A DNA stretch of 35,920 nt from contig CALXFT010000020.1 of NCBI GenBank assembly GCA_944387635.1, positions 1-35,920 on the forward strand, in the 5' to 3' direction. Shown piece after piece: positions 14,435 to 22,262 of the stretch (positions within the stretch are counted from its first letter, which is position 1; every line of letters begins with the position of its first letter). The notes under the pieces are model-generated. The model was not told the DNA's origin. It ran no database searches and saw only the letters and a list, made by a program, of their open reading frames with translations. Both the position numbers and the translations under genes were made by a program. Source of the stretch: an uncultured Oscillospiraceae bacterium (GTDB taxonomy: Bacteria; Bacillota; Clostridia; Oscillospirales; Oscillospiraceae).

Positions 14435-15814
14435 TTATAGTCCCAGAATGCTCTGGGCGAAGAGGAAGTAGGCCAGCAGGGACAGGGCGTCTACAATGGT
14501 GCTGATGAAGGGTCCGGCCATGACCGCCGGGTCCAGCTTCAGCGCTTTGGCCGCCATGGGCAGCAGACAGCCCACTGCCTTGGCCATGATAACGGTGACG
14601 CACAGGGCCACGCAGACCACCAGGTCCACCATGACCGTGATGTTCTCGTTGCCCAGAAGCGTCCTGTCCACGAGCCAGATTTTTACAAAGCAGGCCGCCG
14701 CCAGGGTCACGCCGCAGATCACCGCCGTGCGCAGCTCCTTCCACAGAACCGTCCCCAGATCCCGGAACTTCAGCTCCCCCAGGCTCAAAGCCCGGATCAC
14801 CGTCACCGAAGTCTGGGAGCCGGAGTTGCCGCCGGTGCCCATGAGCATGGGAATGTAGGAAGTCAGGGCCACCTGGGCCGCCAGGGCGTCCTCAAAGCTG
14901 GTGATGATCATGCCCGTAAAGGTGGCGGACACCATGAGCAGCATGAGCCAGGGAATCCGGTTCTTGAACAGGTCCAGAGGCGTGCTGCGCATGTAGGGCT
15001 TTTCCGAGGGCGTCATGCCGTGCATCAGCTCGATGTCCTCGGTGGTCTCCTCTTCCATGACGTCCATGGCGTCGTCGAAGGTGACGATGCCCACCATCCG
15101 GTGCTCCGTGTCCACCACGGGCAGGGCCAGGAAGTTGTATTTGCTGAACATCCGGGCCACTTCTTCCTGATCCGTCTGGGTGGTGACGTAGATCAGGTTG
15201 GTGAGCATGATGTCCTGGATCTGGACGTCGTCGTCCTCTGCCAGCAGCAGATCCCGGACGGACACCAGGCCCAGGAGGGTCCGGTCCTGGCCGGTGACGT
15301 AGCACAGGTAGATGGTCTCTTTGTCAATGCCCTGCCGGCGGATGCGGAGGATGGACTCGCCTACGGTCATGGTGGGCCGCAGGGAGACGTACTCCGTGGT
15401 CATGATGGACCCGGCGGAATTCTCCGGGTAGCGCAGGATCTGGTTGATGGAGCTGCGCAGCTCCGGGTCCGCGTGCTTTAAGATCCGCTTGACCACGTTG
15501 GCGGGCATCTCCTCGACGATGTCCGCCGCGTCGTCGGCGTAGAGCTCGTCCAGGACTTCCTTCAGTTCGTTATCGGAAAAACCCCGGATCAGCAGCTCCT
15601 GAGCCTCAGGCTCCATTTCCACGAAGGTCTCCGCCGCCAGCTCCTTGGGCAGCAGGCGGAACATCAGCGGAATCTGCTTTTCGTCCAGGTTGTCAAAAAG
15701 CCCTGCCAGATCGCTGGAATTCATAGTCACCAGAATATCCCGCAGGGTCGCGTACTTCTTCTCCTCCAGCATTTTCCGGAGGGCTTTTTCTACAAGAACA
15801 AAACGTTCAGCCAT
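14435..15814 (-). CDS. mgtE: Magnesium channel/transporter MgtE
   Basis: This 459-aa protein has the full MgtE layout. The N-terminal superhelical Mg2+-sensing domain (about 1-130) includes FDNLDEKQIPLMFRLL and ELYADDAADIVEEMP. A CBS pair follows (about 131-260: SIMTTEYVSLRPTMTV, DIMLTNLIYVTTQTD and FDDAMDVMEEE), then the plug helix and five membrane helices. The pore motifs PMLMGTGGNSGSQTS and KLDPAVMAGPFISTIVDAL are present; the last contains the ion-binding aspartate. In homologues cytoplasmic Mg2+ bound between the N and CBS domains closes the channel. ATG 15814 follows GGGAGG with six bases. It is transcribed from a perfect promoter through a 0.2-kb structured leader, suggesting extra control at the RNA level. 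Confidence 0.97.
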   Translation of the reverse strand: MAERFVLVEKALRKMLEEKKYATLRDILVTMNSSDLAGLFDNLDEKQIPLMFRLLPKELAAETFVEMEPEAQELLIRGFSDNELKEVLDELYADDAADIVEEMPANVVKRILKHADPELRSSINQILRYPENSAGSIMTTEYVSLRPTMTVGESILRIRRQGIDKETIYLCYVTGQDRTLLGLVSVRDLLLAEDDDVQIQDIMLTNLIYVTTQTDQEEVARMFSKYNFLALPVVDTEHRMVGIVTFDDAMDVMEEETTEDIELMHGMTPSEKPYMRSTPLDLFKNRIPWLMLLMVSATFTGMIITSFEDALAAQVALTSYIPMLMGTGGNSGSQTSVTVIRALSLGELKFRDLGTVLWKELRTAVICGVTLAAACFVKIWLVDRTLLGNENITVMVDLVVCVALCVTVIMAKAVGCLLPMAAKALKLDPAVMAGPFISTIVDALSLLAYFLFAQSILGL

Positions 15815-16024
15815 GATTTGCCTCCCTCAATATGATCCATTCCATTCTGAGGGCAATCCTACAGGGCCGAAGTGGTTTAAGCACCCACCGGGACGGCGGG
15901 GCCTGCGCTACTTCGACCGGGTATATTGCCATTGCCGCCAGCATCCATGGTGGGTCCTCCTCTTTTACAAATTTGGCCGGGACAGAAAGATGGGGCGGAC
16001 CCCGTTCCTGTTTTTCCCGAATTC
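15815..16024 (-). promoter_or_regulatory. Structured leader of mgtE, candidate cis-regulatory RNA
   Basis: About 210 nt lie between the predicted transcription start and mgtE. First comes a hairpin with stem segments CGGG, ACAG and GGGG/CCCC (about 15980-16019). A 23-codon ORF with its own ribosome binding site follows (15877-15948). Pairing A uses GGTCGAAGT (15918-15910) with ACTTCGGCC (15873-15865), and outside it GGCAAT (two copies, 15936-15931 and 15930-15925) with ATTGCC (15857-15852). Pairing B uses GATTGCCCTCA (15858-15848) with TGAGGGAGGCAAATC (15829-15815), which buries the mgtE ribosome binding site. A and B cannot coexist. It does not look like the M-box riboswitch usually found before Mg2+ transporter genes, whose conserved AGGTGAGGC and CCAATGGGTCA words I do not see. 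Confidence 0.55.
15877..15948 (-). CDS. Short upstream ORF in the mgtE leader (23 aa)
   Basis: ATG 15948 follows AGAGGAGG with seven bases. It opens 23 codons (MDAGGNGNIPGRSSAGPAVP plus three residues) ending in TAA. The peptide is small, Gly/Ala-rich, has three prolines and no recognisable domain, so it looks like a leader peptide rather than a working protein. Its codons contain the left arms of the structure that would free the mgtE ribosome binding site, and its stop lies only four bases before the right arm ACTTCGGCC. A translating or stalled ribosome would therefore decide which structure forms. Mg2+-responsive leader peptides with prolines (mgtL, mgtP) are known in enterobacteria; the analogy is an inference. 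Confidence 0.45.
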   Translation of the reverse strand: MDAGGNGNIPGRSSAGPAVPVGA

Positions 16025-16030
16025 TTTACC

Positions 16031-16059
16031 ATTATACCCGGGTTTTTTTTTGTTGTCAA
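16031..16059 (-). promoter_or_regulatory. Consensus promoter of mgtE
   Basis: Minus strand TTGACA (16059-16054), 17-bp spacer containing an A9 run, TATAAT (16036-16031). It predicts transcription from about 16024. Confidence 0.92.
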
Positions 16060-16139
16060 CCGGAACCCGGCACGGCGGCGCGAAAAAAGCGGAGACGTCC
16101 GGGACCGGGAAAAGCAGGCGGCGGCCGGGAAAAACCGCC

Positions 16140-16167
16140 TTGACAGCGAAGCGGGAGGGTGTAAAAT
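16140..16167 (+). promoter_or_regulatory. Promoter of the acetyltransferase gene
   Basis: TTGACA (16140-16145), 16-bp spacer, TAAAAT (16162-16167), 47 bp before the start codon at 16215. Confidence 0.6.
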
Positions 16168-16214
16168 GGAGGAAAGAGGCTCCGGCGCCCCGGAGAGAAA
16201 TGGAGGCGGCGTTT

Positions 16215-16796
16215 ATGATCCGTTTTGCCGAAGAAAGAGACCTTCCCCCCATGCTGGACATCTACAGCCCCTATGTCCGCCGGACCACGGTCAGCTTTGA
16301 GTACGACCCGCCGGACCTGGCGGAATTTACCGGCCGGTTCCGCGCCGTTACCGCCCAGTTTCCCTGGCTGGTGTGGGACGAGGGGGGACAGATCCTGGGC
16401 TACGCCTATGCCAGCGCCCCCTTCAGCCGGGCGGCCTACGCCTGGTGCGCCGAGCCGGCGGTGTATCTGCTGCCCCAGGCCCGCGGGCAGGGAATCGCCG
16501 CGGCGCTCTACGCCGCCCTGGAGGCGATTTTGAAGGCCCAGGGGTACCGGGTCCTCTACGCCCTGATCTGCGGGGAGAACGGCCCGTCCACGCGTTTTCA
16601 CGAAAAGGCGGGATACCGGATTCGGGCGGAGCTGCCCCGGTGCGGATTCAAATTCGGCCGGTGGCTTGACCTGGTCTGGATGGAAAAATGCCTCCCTTTT
16701 GGTGACAATCCCAGGGGTTTTCCGGTTCCATGGAGGGAGATTGTGCAAAATGACGAAAAGCGGATTGATATTTTAGACAACTTTTCCCTTTCCTAA
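16215..16796 (+). CDS. GNAT-family N-acetyltransferase
   Basis: This 193-aa protein resembles the phosphinothricin/MnaT acetyltransferase subfamily. It begins MIRFAEERDLPPMLDIYSPY, followed by VRRTTVSFEYDPPDL, the substrate loop typical of that group. Motif A, the acetyl-CoA pyrophosphate loop, is ARGQGIAAALY (about residues 92-102), and the C-terminal strand-helix ends NGPSTRFHEKAGYRI. Likely substrates are small amines or amino-acid analogues; the exact one cannot be told. ATG 16215 is eight bases behind GGAGG; the longer open frame upstream overlaps the mgtE leader and is not used. The last 25 residues extend beyond the usual domain end. A short TTTCCT/AGGAAA inverted repeat spans its stop codon. 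Confidence 0.88.
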   Translation: MIRFAEERDLPPMLDIYSPYVRRTTVSFEYDPPDLAEFTGRFRAVTAQFPWLVWDEGGQILGYAYASAPFSRAAYAWCAEPAVYLLPQARGQGIAAALYAALEAILKAQGYRVLYALICGENGPSTRFHEKAGYRIRAELPRCGFKFGRWLDLVWMEKCLPFGDNPRGFPVPWREIVQNDEKRIDILDNFSLS

Positions 16797-16897
16797 TTGA
16801 GGAAAATATGTTATTTTATCAATGTGGAAAATTGTGCCTCGACGCACCTGTTTTTCATTTACAGAGCGCCAATCAATATATGTAAGGAGCTGTGACT

Positions 16898-18088
16898 ATG
16901 TATTTTCAGAAAAAACGCGTAATCGCTATGCTGCTGGCCGGCGGCCAGGGCAGCCGTCTGAAGGTTTTGACGGAAAAGACCGCGAAACCCGCCGTGCCTT
17001 TTGGCGGCAAGTATCGCATCATCGACTTCCCTCTGTCCAACTGCGTCAATTCCGGTATTGACACCGTTGGCATTCTGACTCAGTACCAGCCTCTGGAGCT
17101 GAACGAGTATATCGGCAACGGCCAGCCCTGGGGCCTGAACAAAACCCACAGCTGCGCCCAGGTGCTGCCTCCCTACGAGCGTCACGACAAGAAGTCCGGC
17201 TGGTACAAAGGCACGGCCAATGCCATTTACCAGAACATCGACTTCGTGGACCGCTTTTACCCGGACTATGTGGTGATCCTCTCCGGCGATCATATCTACA
17301 AGATGGACTACGCCGCCATGGTCACCTACCACGAGCAGCACAACGCCTCTTGCACCATCGCCGTGCGCAACGTGCCTCTGGAGGAGGCCTCCCGCTTCGG
17401 CATCCTGAACACCAACCCCGACAACTCCATCTACGAGTTCGAGGAGAAGCCCGCCGTGCCCAAGTCCACCAACGCCTCCATGGGCATCTACTGCTTCAAC
17501 TGGAAGGTCCTGCGCGACGCCCTGATCGCCGACGAGGACGACCCCAATTCCTCCAACGACTTCGGTAAGAACATCATTCCCAAGCTCCTGAACGAGGGCC
17601 ACAAGATGATGGCCTATCCCTTCGACGGCTACTGGAAGGATGTGGGTACCATCGACTCCCTGTGGGAGGCCAACATGGAGCTGCTGGGCAAGGACCCCGC
17701 CTTCAACCTCCGCGGCGACGAGCGGTTTAAGATCTCCGCCCGGAACTCCGCCCTGCCCTCTTCCTACATCGACGAAAAGGCCAAGATCGTCAACGCCTTC
17801 GTGGCCGAGGGCTGCGAGGTCTACGGCAAGGTCAAGCACTCCGTCATCTCCGTGGGCTGCACCATCGGTGAAGACGCCTTGGTGGAGGACTCCGTGGTCA
17901 TGCCCGGCGTCGTCATCAAGGACGGCGCCATCGTCCGCAACGCCATCCTGGGTGAGAACTCTGTGGTGGGCAAGAACGCCGTGGTCGGCGGCGCCTTCGG
18001 CCCCGGCGACAAGAGAAAGATCAGCGTCACGTCCAAGGGCGCTGAGGTCAAGGACAGCACCGTGCTTCTGCCCGGTGACATGCTGTAA
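16898..18088 (+). CDS. glgC: Glucose-1-phosphate adenylyltransferase, catalytic subunit GlgC
   Basis: This 396-aa enzyme makes ADP-glucose from glucose 1-phosphate and ATP, the first committed step of glycogen synthesis. It carries the nucleotidyltransferase signature [20 protein letters not shown] followed by the allosteric/substrate segment [17 protein letters not shown]. The ATP-binding [11 protein letters not shown], metal-binding [11 protein letters not shown] and substrate lysine in YEFEEKP are all present. The C-terminal third is a left-handed beta helix of hexapeptide repeats (about residues 290-385). ATG 16898 follows AAGGAG. It heads glgC-glgD-glgA. No confident promoter was found in the AT-rich 100 bp upstream. 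Confidence 0.97.
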   Translation: MYFQKKRVIAMLLAGGQGSRLKVLTEKTAKPAVPFGGKYRIIDFPLSNCVNSGIDTVGILTQYQPLELNEYIGNGQPWGLNKTHSCAQVLPPYERHDKKSGWYKGTANAIYQNIDFVDRFYPDYVVILSGDHIYKMDYAAMVTYHEQHNASCTIAVRNVPLEEASRFGILNTNPDNSIYEFEEKPAVPKSTNASMGIYCFNWKVLRDALIADEDDPNSSNDFGKNIIPKLLNEGHKMMAYPFDGYWKDVGTIDSLWEANMELLGKDPAFNLRGDERFKISARNSALPSSYIDEKAKIVNAFVAEGCEVYGKVKHSVISVGCTIGEDALVEDSVVMPGVVIKDGAIVRNAILGENSVVGKNAVVGGAFGPGDKRKISVTSKGAEVKDSTVLLPGDML

Positions 18089-18103
18089 CAGGAGGTTTCC
18101 GCT

Positions 18104-19213
18104 ATGAACGTAATGGGTATTATTTTCGCCAACGACGCCACCATTGGTGAACTGACCAATAAACGCACCATGGCCTCTCTGCCTTTCGGAGGCCGCTACC
18201 GTCAGGTGGACTTCGGTTTGTCCAACCTGAGCGCCGCCGGCGTGCGCCATGTGGGCATCATTTCCCGGCACAGCTATCAGTCCCTGATGAACCACATCGG
18301 CGACGGTGAGGAGTGGGGCCTGGAGCTGGAAGAGGGCGGCATGGAGTATCTGACTCCCTACGCCCAGTCCGTCACCCACACCTACCGGGGCAAGCTGGAG
18401 TCCCTGGCCAACGCCATGAGCTTCCTGGAGTTCGGCCCCGAGGATGAGCTGCTGGTCATGATCGACTCGGCCATCTTGTCCAATGTAAACCTGAACGACG
18501 TAATCGACTGCCACATCCGCAGCGGCAAGGACATCACCGTAGTCACCAAGGCCGGCATCGCCAACGGCGAGAAGGTCCTGGACCTGGCCCTGAAGATGGA
18601 AAACGGCGAAGTGGTCGATATGGTCGTGGACTACGCCGCCCCCGCGGACTACCTGGCCTCCATGGATATGTTCGTTCTGAACAAGAAGTGGATGATCCAG
18701 CAGATCAAGGAAATGATCGGCCGGGACAAGTTCCACATGGACCGGGACCTGGTGCTGGGCGGCTGGCAGCGGGGCAAGGTCAGCGTCAACGTCTATGAGT
18801 TCCAGGGCGTGGCCCTGTTCAACGAGTCCGTGGAGGAGTACTTCTACAACTCCCTGGCCCTGATCCGTCAGGATGTGCGTCAGGACCTGTTCCACGGCAA
18901 TCACCCCGTCTACACCAAGGTCCGGGACCGGGTGCCCACCTACTACGGCGAGGACAGCGACATCGAAAACTGCCTGGTGGCCGACGGCTGCTTCCTGGAG
19001 GGCGAGGTGGAGAACTCCGTGCTGTTCCGCCAGGTCACCGTGGAGAAGGACGCCGAGGTGGAGAACTGCGTCATCATGAACGACGCCGTCATCGGCGAGG
19101 GCGCGGAGCTGAAGTACGCCATTCTGGATAAGAACGTCACCGTCACCGCCGGCGCCAAGCTCATCGGCACCAAGCAGAGCCCCATCATCGTCCGCCGGGG
19201 GGAGACTGTATGA
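18104..19213 (+). CDS. glgD: ADP-glucose pyrophosphorylase regulatory-type subunit GlgD
   Basis: This 369-aa paralogue of GlgC keeps the overall fold (SLPFGGRYRQVDFGLSNL near the N-terminus and a C-terminal hexapeptide helix). It lacks the GGxGSRL nucleotide-binding loop, reading FANDATIGELTNKRT instead, and lacks the LSGDH metal motif, reading MIDSAILSN. In Firmicutes GlgD associates with GlgC and raises its activity while being nearly inactive itself. It lies 15 bp after glgC behind AGGAGG, and its stop overlaps the glgA start by four bases (ATGA). Confidence 0.96.
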   Translation: MNVMGIIFANDATIGELTNKRTMASLPFGGRYRQVDFGLSNLSAAGVRHVGIISRHSYQSLMNHIGDGEEWGLELEEGGMEYLTPYAQSVTHTYRGKLESLANAMSFLEFGPEDELLVMIDSAILSNVNLNDVIDCHIRSGKDITVVTKAGIANGEKVLDLALKMENGEVVDMVVDYAAPADYLASMDMFVLNKKWMIQQIKEMIGRDKFHMDRDLVLGGWQRGKVSVNVYEFQGVALFNESVEEYFYNSLALIRQDVRQDLFHGNHPVYTKVRDRVPTYYGEDSDIENCLVADGCFLEGEVENSVLFRQVTVEKDAEVENCVIMNDAVIGEGAELKYAILDKNVTVTAGAKLIGTKQSPIIVRRGETV

Positions 19214-20655
19214 AAATCGCGATCTGCGCCTCTGAGGGCGCGCCCTATGCCAAGTCCGGCGGTCTGGGCGATGTGATGGAAGCGTTGCCCGCCGCCCTGG
19301 CGCGGATCGAGGGCAATGAGGTGGCCCTGTTCCTGCCGTACTACAGCAAGATCAAGAACAACGAAGCCTACGTCACCGAGAAGGTGGGCGAGTTCCGGGT
19401 CCAGCTGGGCTGGCGGCGGCAGTACTGCGGCGTCATGAAGCTTCTGGGCCGGGAGGACGGCGTTCAGGTCTACTTCCTGGACAGCGAGTACTACTTCGGC
19501 GGCCGGACCGGCGCCATCTACGGGGACATGGACGACGGCGAGCGGTTCGCCTTCTTCTCCCGGGGCTGCCTGGACGCCATGGCCGCTCTGGACTACATCC
19601 CCGACGTGATCCAGTGCAACGACTGGCAGACGGCCCTGATCCCCACCTACCTGAAGGCCGTGTACTACAGCAAATTCCCCAAGACCCGCTGCATGTACAC
19701 CATTCACAATATCGAGTACCAGGGCTGGGCCAACGCCAGCTTCTTCGACGACATGCTGGGCCTGCCCTGGGAGTACCGGAGCACCCTGGACATGAACAAC
19801 TCCGTCAACGTCATGAAGGGCGCCATTGAGACCGCCGACATGGTGACCACCGTGTCCGAGACCTACGCCCGGGAGCTGATGTATCCCTACTACGCCCACG
19901 GTCTGGACGGCATTCTGGCCAACAACGCCTGGAAGCTCACGGGCATCACCAACGGCATCGACGTGAACACCTTCAACCCCGAGACGGACAAGGCCCTGCC
20001 TGCCCACTACAACGCCGAGACCTTTGTGGAGGGGAAGGCCGCCTGTAAGGCTGCCCTGCAGAAGGAAGTGGGCCTGCCTGTGAAGCCTGACGTCCCCCTG
20101 CTGGCCATGGTCACCCGTCTGGCCGGACACAAGGGCCTGGACCTGCTGTGCTACATCGCCCGCCGCCTGCTGTGGGAGGAGGATGTGCAGATTCTGATCC
20201 TGGGTACCGGCGAGGCCCAGTACGAGGGCTTCTTCAAGGATCTGGAGAAGCAGTTCCCGGATCAGGTCAGCGCCAAGATCACCTTCAACCTGGGGCTGGC
20301 CGCCCGGATCTACGCCGGCGCGGACATCTATATGATGCCCTCCAAGTCCGAGCCCTGCGGCCTGAGCCAGATGAACGCCATGCGCTACGGCACGGTGCCT
20401 GTGGTCCACGCCACCGGCGGCCTGAAGGACACGGTGCCTCCCGCCGACGAAAACGGCGAGGGCGGTCTGGGCTTCACCTTCCAGAGCTACAACGCCGACG
20501 ACTTCTACGCCGCCCTGCGCCGTTGCCTGCGGCTGTACAACGAAGACCGGCCGGCCTTCCGGGCCTTGCAGAAGCGGGGCATGGAGATGGACTTCAGCTG
20601 GGACGTTCCCGCCGCCCGGTACATGGAGCTGTTCGAGAACATGCTCCGCTGGTAA
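19210..20655 (+). CDS. glgA: Glycogen synthase GlgA (GT5)
   Basis: This 481-aa glycosyltransferase adds glucose from ADP-glucose to alpha-1,4-glucan. It has the N-terminal ADP-glucose loop KSGGLGDVMEALPAAL (about residues 15-30), IQCNDWQTALIPTYL and the linker TGITNGIDVNTFNPETD. The C-terminal GT-B motifs LAMVTRLAGHKGLDLL and SKSEPCGLSQMNAMRYG are complete, as is VVHATGGLKDTV. The length is normal. It is the last gene of the operon and ends in front of a strong terminator. Confidence 0.97.
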   Translation: MKIAICASEGAPYAKSGGLGDVMEALPAALARIEGNEVALFLPYYSKIKNNEAYVTEKVGEFRVQLGWRRQYCGVMKLLGREDGVQVYFLDSEYYFGGRTGAIYGDMDDGERFAFFSRGCLDAMAALDYIPDVIQCNDWQTALIPTYLKAVYYSKFPKTRCMYTIHNIEYQGWANASFFDDMLGLPWEYRSTLDMNNSVNVMKGAIETADMVTTVSETYARELMYPYYAHGLDGILANNAWKLTGITNGIDVNTFNPETDKALPAHYNAETFVEGKAACKAALQKEVGLPVKPDVPLLAMVTRLAGHKGLDLLCYIARRLLWEEDVQILILGTGEAQYEGFFKDLEKQFPDQVSAKITFNLGLAARIYAGADIYMMPSKSEPCGLSQMNAMRYGTVPVVHATGGLKDTVPPADENGEGGLGFTFQSYNADDFYAALRRCLRLYNEDRPAFRALQKRGMEMDFSWDVPAARYMELFENMLRW

Positions 20656-20735
20656 CGATCTCCGGGGCTGTAAAAAGCGCCTCCCCGAAAGGGTTCTGCG
20701 GCAATCGCCGGCAGAGAAGAAATGAAATAATCGGC

Positions 20736-20771
20736 AATCGTGCCGGAGAGAAATCTCCGGCACGATTTTTT
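20736..20771 (+). terminator. Terminator of the glycogen operon
   Basis: A perfect 14-bp stem AATCGTGCCGGAGA / TCTCCGGCACGATT around a GAAA tetraloop, with six Ts at 20766-20771. Confidence 0.95.
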
Positions 20772-20833
20772 GCAGGCGTCCATTCCAGGCCCAAAAGAAC
20801 ACACCGGGCCGCAGGCCGGGTCAAGTCCATGGG

Positions 20834-21076
20834 GAATTTGGCGATGTGGAGGGCGAGAAGTACTCCGCGTATCTGCAAAACATTGCCATGAGCGTGGCCT
20901 ACCTGTATATGCTCCAGCGGCGGAAGTCCTCCAAGGGCCAGACCATGCTGATTGCTGTGTGCAAATGTATCGGCACGGCAGCCCCCACCATTTTCGGCAC
21001 CTTGGAGGGAAACCGGTTCATTCTGGTGACAGGCGAAAAATCCCGCCCTTGCCTTTTGGGGTGGCAGCCGGTATAA
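20834..21076 (+). pseudogene. Fragment of an unidentified gene
   Basis: An open frame runs through this stretch without its own start signals; the only early start is a GTG at 20846 without a ribosome binding site. The coherent protein-like part is EFGDVEGEKYSAYLQNIAMS, then VAYLYMLQRRKSSKGQTM and TAAPTIFGTLEGNRFILVTG, and it ends 20 residues later. The composition is that of a real soluble protein, but I cannot name the family. It directly follows the glycogen terminator and precedes the promoter of the HD gene. It is therefore probably the 3' end of a gene lost when an accessory element was inserted or decayed. Confidence 0.4.
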
Positions 21077-21077
21077 T
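21049..21077 (+). promoter_or_regulatory. Promoter of the HD-domain gene
   Basis: TTGCCT (21049-21054), 17-bp spacer, TATAAT (21072-21077), about 100 bp before the start codon at 21180. The leader contains a perfect hairpin TCGCGCCG/CGGCGCGA at about 21095-21113. Confidence 0.7.
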
Positions 21078-21179
21078 GAATTTGCACGAAGTTTCGCGCC
21101 GTTCCGGCGCGACAGGGGACTTCCTTAAAAAGCGGCAGAAATAGGGGAAAGGGCATAATGGCCAGCGGGAGGACAGGGC

Positions 21180-21626
21180 ATGATTTATACATCGTTGACC
21201 AACAAGGCTTTGCGGCTGGCCTATGCGGCCCACCACGGGCAGACGGACAAAAGCGGTCAGCCGTATATCTTCCACCCATATCACTTGGCGGAACAGATGA
21301 CGGACGAGGTAAGCACCTGCGTGGCTTTGCTCCACGATGTGGCGGAGGACACCAGCCTGACCCTTGAAGATTTAGAGCGTGCGTTTCCGCAAGAGGTCAC
21401 GGACGCTCTGCGCCTGCTGACCCACGAAAAAGGGACGGACTACTTTGACTATGTGCGAGCCATACGGAAAAACCCCGTGGCGGTGAAAGTTAAGCTGGCC
21501 GATCTTGCCCACAATTCCGATGAGACTCGATTTGCCGGCTGCGAAGACATACCGGCGGAACAGCTCGCGAAAAGGCGGGAGAAGTACGCCAAGGCAAGGG
21601 CGATCTTGGAGGGCAGCGGGGACTGA
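21180..21626 (+). CDS. Small HD-domain phosphohydrolase, alarmone-hydrolase-like
   Basis: This 148-aa single-domain protein has the metal-binding pattern of the RelA/SpoT hydrolase domain: His32 in IFHPYHLAE, His52-Asp53 in LLHDVAEDTS, Glu56-Asp57, and Asp108/Asn112 in VKLADLAHN. It has no synthetase, TGS or ACT domain, which makes it comparable to small alarmone hydrolases (Mesh1 type), predicted to remove the 3'-pyrophosphate of (p)ppGpp using Mn2+. Other nucleotide substrates are possible. ATG 21180 follows GGGAGG with eight bases. Because it sits among a gene fragment and repeats with its own promoter, it looks like accessory cargo. A hairpin CAGCCG/CGGCTG (21640-21666) without a T run follows. 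Confidence 0.85.
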   Translation: MIYTSLTNKALRLAYAAHHGQTDKSGQPYIFHPYHLAEQMTDEVSTCVALLHDVAEDTSLTLEDLERAFPQEVTDALRLLTHEKGTDYFDYVRAIRKNPVAVKVKLADLAHNSDETRFAGCEDIPAEQLAKRREKYAKARAILEGSGD

Positions 21627-21669
21627 CAGCGGCGGGCATCAGCCGAAAATCTCCAATTTGCGGCTGAGA

Positions 21670-21822
21670 GGGGTCGGGGAGCACCCGGTTCTATCTGAGC
21701 ACCCGAGAAAAACGTACTGCGGTATGGACCTCTCAGTCAAAAATCAAAGATTTTTAACTGAGAGGTTTGGGCAGTACGTTCTAAGTGAAGTGCTGAGACA
21801 GCGGCAAGTGCTCCCCGACCCC
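21670..21822. repeat. Nested 153-bp palindromic element
   Basis: The outer arms are perfect: GGGGTCGGGGAGCAC (21670-21684) against GTGCTCCCCGACCCC (21808-21822). Inside are AGCAC/GTGCT, AACGTACTGC (21711-21720) against GCAGTACGTT (21771-21780), ACCTCTCAGT (21728-21737) against ACTGAGAGGT (21757-21766), and AAAAATC/GATTTTT around an AAA loop. The sequence therefore folds into one long interrupted hairpin. It encodes nothing and abuts the 89-bp repeat. Confidence 0.8.
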
Positions 21823-21823
21823 T

Positions 21824-21912
21824 GCCGGGGGCCTTCCTTTCTTGTCCCGCACAGAAATGCCAGCAAAGAACGCGGCCAGGGGAGGCGCTGAGTTTCGGGG
21901 AAGCTTTGCCCC
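21824..21912 (+). repeat. Dispersed 89-bp repeat, copy 2
   Basis: Same orientation as 10108-10196, with 5 differences in 89 bases. It begins two bases after the 153-bp palindrome, so the element boundary at GCCGGGGGCC is sharp here. Confidence 0.8.
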
Positions 21913-21914
21913 GT

Positions 21915-22045
21915 CGGCAAGAGCTGGCGGCGAGAGATTTTTCTTCGGGAAAAAGGTTGGAAAACCGAGGAATACTGTATGTATTTCCGGTTTTACAACC
22001 TGCGTTCCCGGAGGAAAAGATCCGCTGTCCAGCCGCAGGCGATGG
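21915..22045 (-). repeat. Diverged, inverted copy of the 163-bp palindromic repeat
   Basis: Read on the minus strand it contains CGGAAATACATACAGTATTC followed by CTCGG, then AAATCTC and CTCTTGCCGA, in the same order as the tandem repeat units at 30439-30772. The outer parts are more diverged than the core (about 21961-21994), which itself forms a hairpin. Confidence 0.6.
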
Positions 22046-22262
22046 GGCAAAGCATCCCCTTGGCTCCCGCTCTCAAAGCCGCCCTCCCCTGGACCCCTCC
22101 CGGCGCGCCCTTCGTTTCGTGCCGGTATTGCCTTAAGCGCCAAATCGGTGCGGTGCCCATGGCAAGCGCAAGCATCCTGGCAGCTGCTCAGACGGAGGTC
22201 TGCATGGAAGCAGCGGATATCCGCGTTTTTCGCAGCACAAAGTCGCTGAGCATCATGGATCA

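Noticed and set aside
15815-16024. M-box (ykoK) riboswitch upstream of mgtE
   Set aside because: The genomic position fits, but I do not find the conserved AGGTGAGGC or CCAATGGGTCA segments. It was therefore listed as an unassigned structured leader.
15877-16059. Reading the mgtE upstream ORF as a 60-aa protein starting at 16059
   Set aside because: That start lies inside the -35 element of the mgtE promoter, so the transcript would not contain it. Only the internal ATG at 15948 has a ribosome binding site.
16859-20802. Long minus-strand frames opposite glgC, glgD and glgA
   Set aside because: These are GC-driven shadows of the glycogen genes, with no ribosome binding sites and no protein-like composition.
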